DNA of 13,407 nt from DAOTXK01 sp034435395 (GTDB lineage Bacteria > Chloroflexota > Anaerolineae > Aggregatilineales > Ch27): contig DAOTXK010000187.1 of the NCBI GenBank assembly GCA_034435395.1, positions 1-13,407 on the forward strand, written 5' to 3'. Under the pieces are notes generated by a model. That model saw only the letters and a program-made list of their open reading frames with translations, was not told the origin of the DNA and searched no databases. Position numbers and translations under genes: made by a program. Shown in pieces: positions 13,314-13,407 of this stretch; the stretch's first letter is position 1, and the number at the start of each line of letters is the position of its first letter.

Positions 13314-13342
13314 GGCCAGGCGGAGGATAGACGCTCGCCGAT

Positions 13343-13395
13343 GTAGCGGCGGCATGAATGCCGACGCCCTTCGTCGCGATTCATCGCGCCGCTAC
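13343..13395. repeat. Palindromic repeat element, copy B (cloverleaf-like)
   Basis: A perfect 9-bp outer stem GTAGCGGCG/CGCCGCTAC encloses three hairpins in a row: GCAT-GA-ATGC, GACG-CCCTT-CGTC and CGAT-TC-ATCG. On paper this folds as a cloverleaf in RNA or extruded DNA. It lies 29 bases after copy A in the same orientation. Confidence 0.88.
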
Positions 13396-13407
13396 CCAGG
13401 TCGGCGC

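Overview
The window is GC-rich (by eye roughly two thirds G+C) and reads as an accessory carbohydrate and cell-surface region of a free-living bacterium. Several traits together suggest Chloroflexota (Anaerolineae-like): a binding-protein sugar ABC operon with no ATPase gene, secreted proteins with plain signal peptides ending in LAQ, glycosyltransferases beside a UDP-sugar epimerase, several ICMT-like membrane methyltransferases, and short palindromic TAGCGGCG repeats between genes. This assignment is inference; there is no rRNA or other marker gene here.

Layout. (1) Positions 1-1392, minus strand: two GT4-type glycosyltransferases, the second cut by the window edge. Divergent from them, a clean sigma70-type promoter drives a UDP-glucuronate 4-epimerase-like gene (1729-2691, plus). 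This looks like the edge of a surface-glycan locus. (2) Positions 2692-3693: palindromic repeat elements on both sides of a small secreted protein gene whose base composition is more AT-rich than its neighbours. (3) Positions 3694-10065, minus strand, in transcription order: LacI-family regulator, sugar-binding protein, two CUT1 permeases, and a secreted clan GH-A glycoside hydrolase. The regulator has a near-consensus promoter, and a perfect LacI-type palindrome lies in its leader, so autoregulation is likely. The model is that the hydrolase releases an oligosaccharide outside the cell, the binding protein and permeases import it, and a LacI-type repressor senses it. The ATPase must be encoded elsewhere. 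(4) Positions 10435-13184, plus strand: four tandem paralogues of an ICMT/PEMT-like integral-membrane methyltransferase. The first lacks its N-terminal half. Their 3' ends share long identical tracts in a mosaic pattern that suggests gene conversion. (5) Positions 13257-13395: two more palindromic elements that fold on paper into a cloverleaf.

The parts least explained by known annotation are the methyltransferase array (substrate unknown, copies being homogenised) and the modular cruciform repeats. The array diverges from the lacI gene, so the two could share the control region at 10066-10434, but nothing in the sequence proves a functional link between the methyltransferases and sugar uptake.
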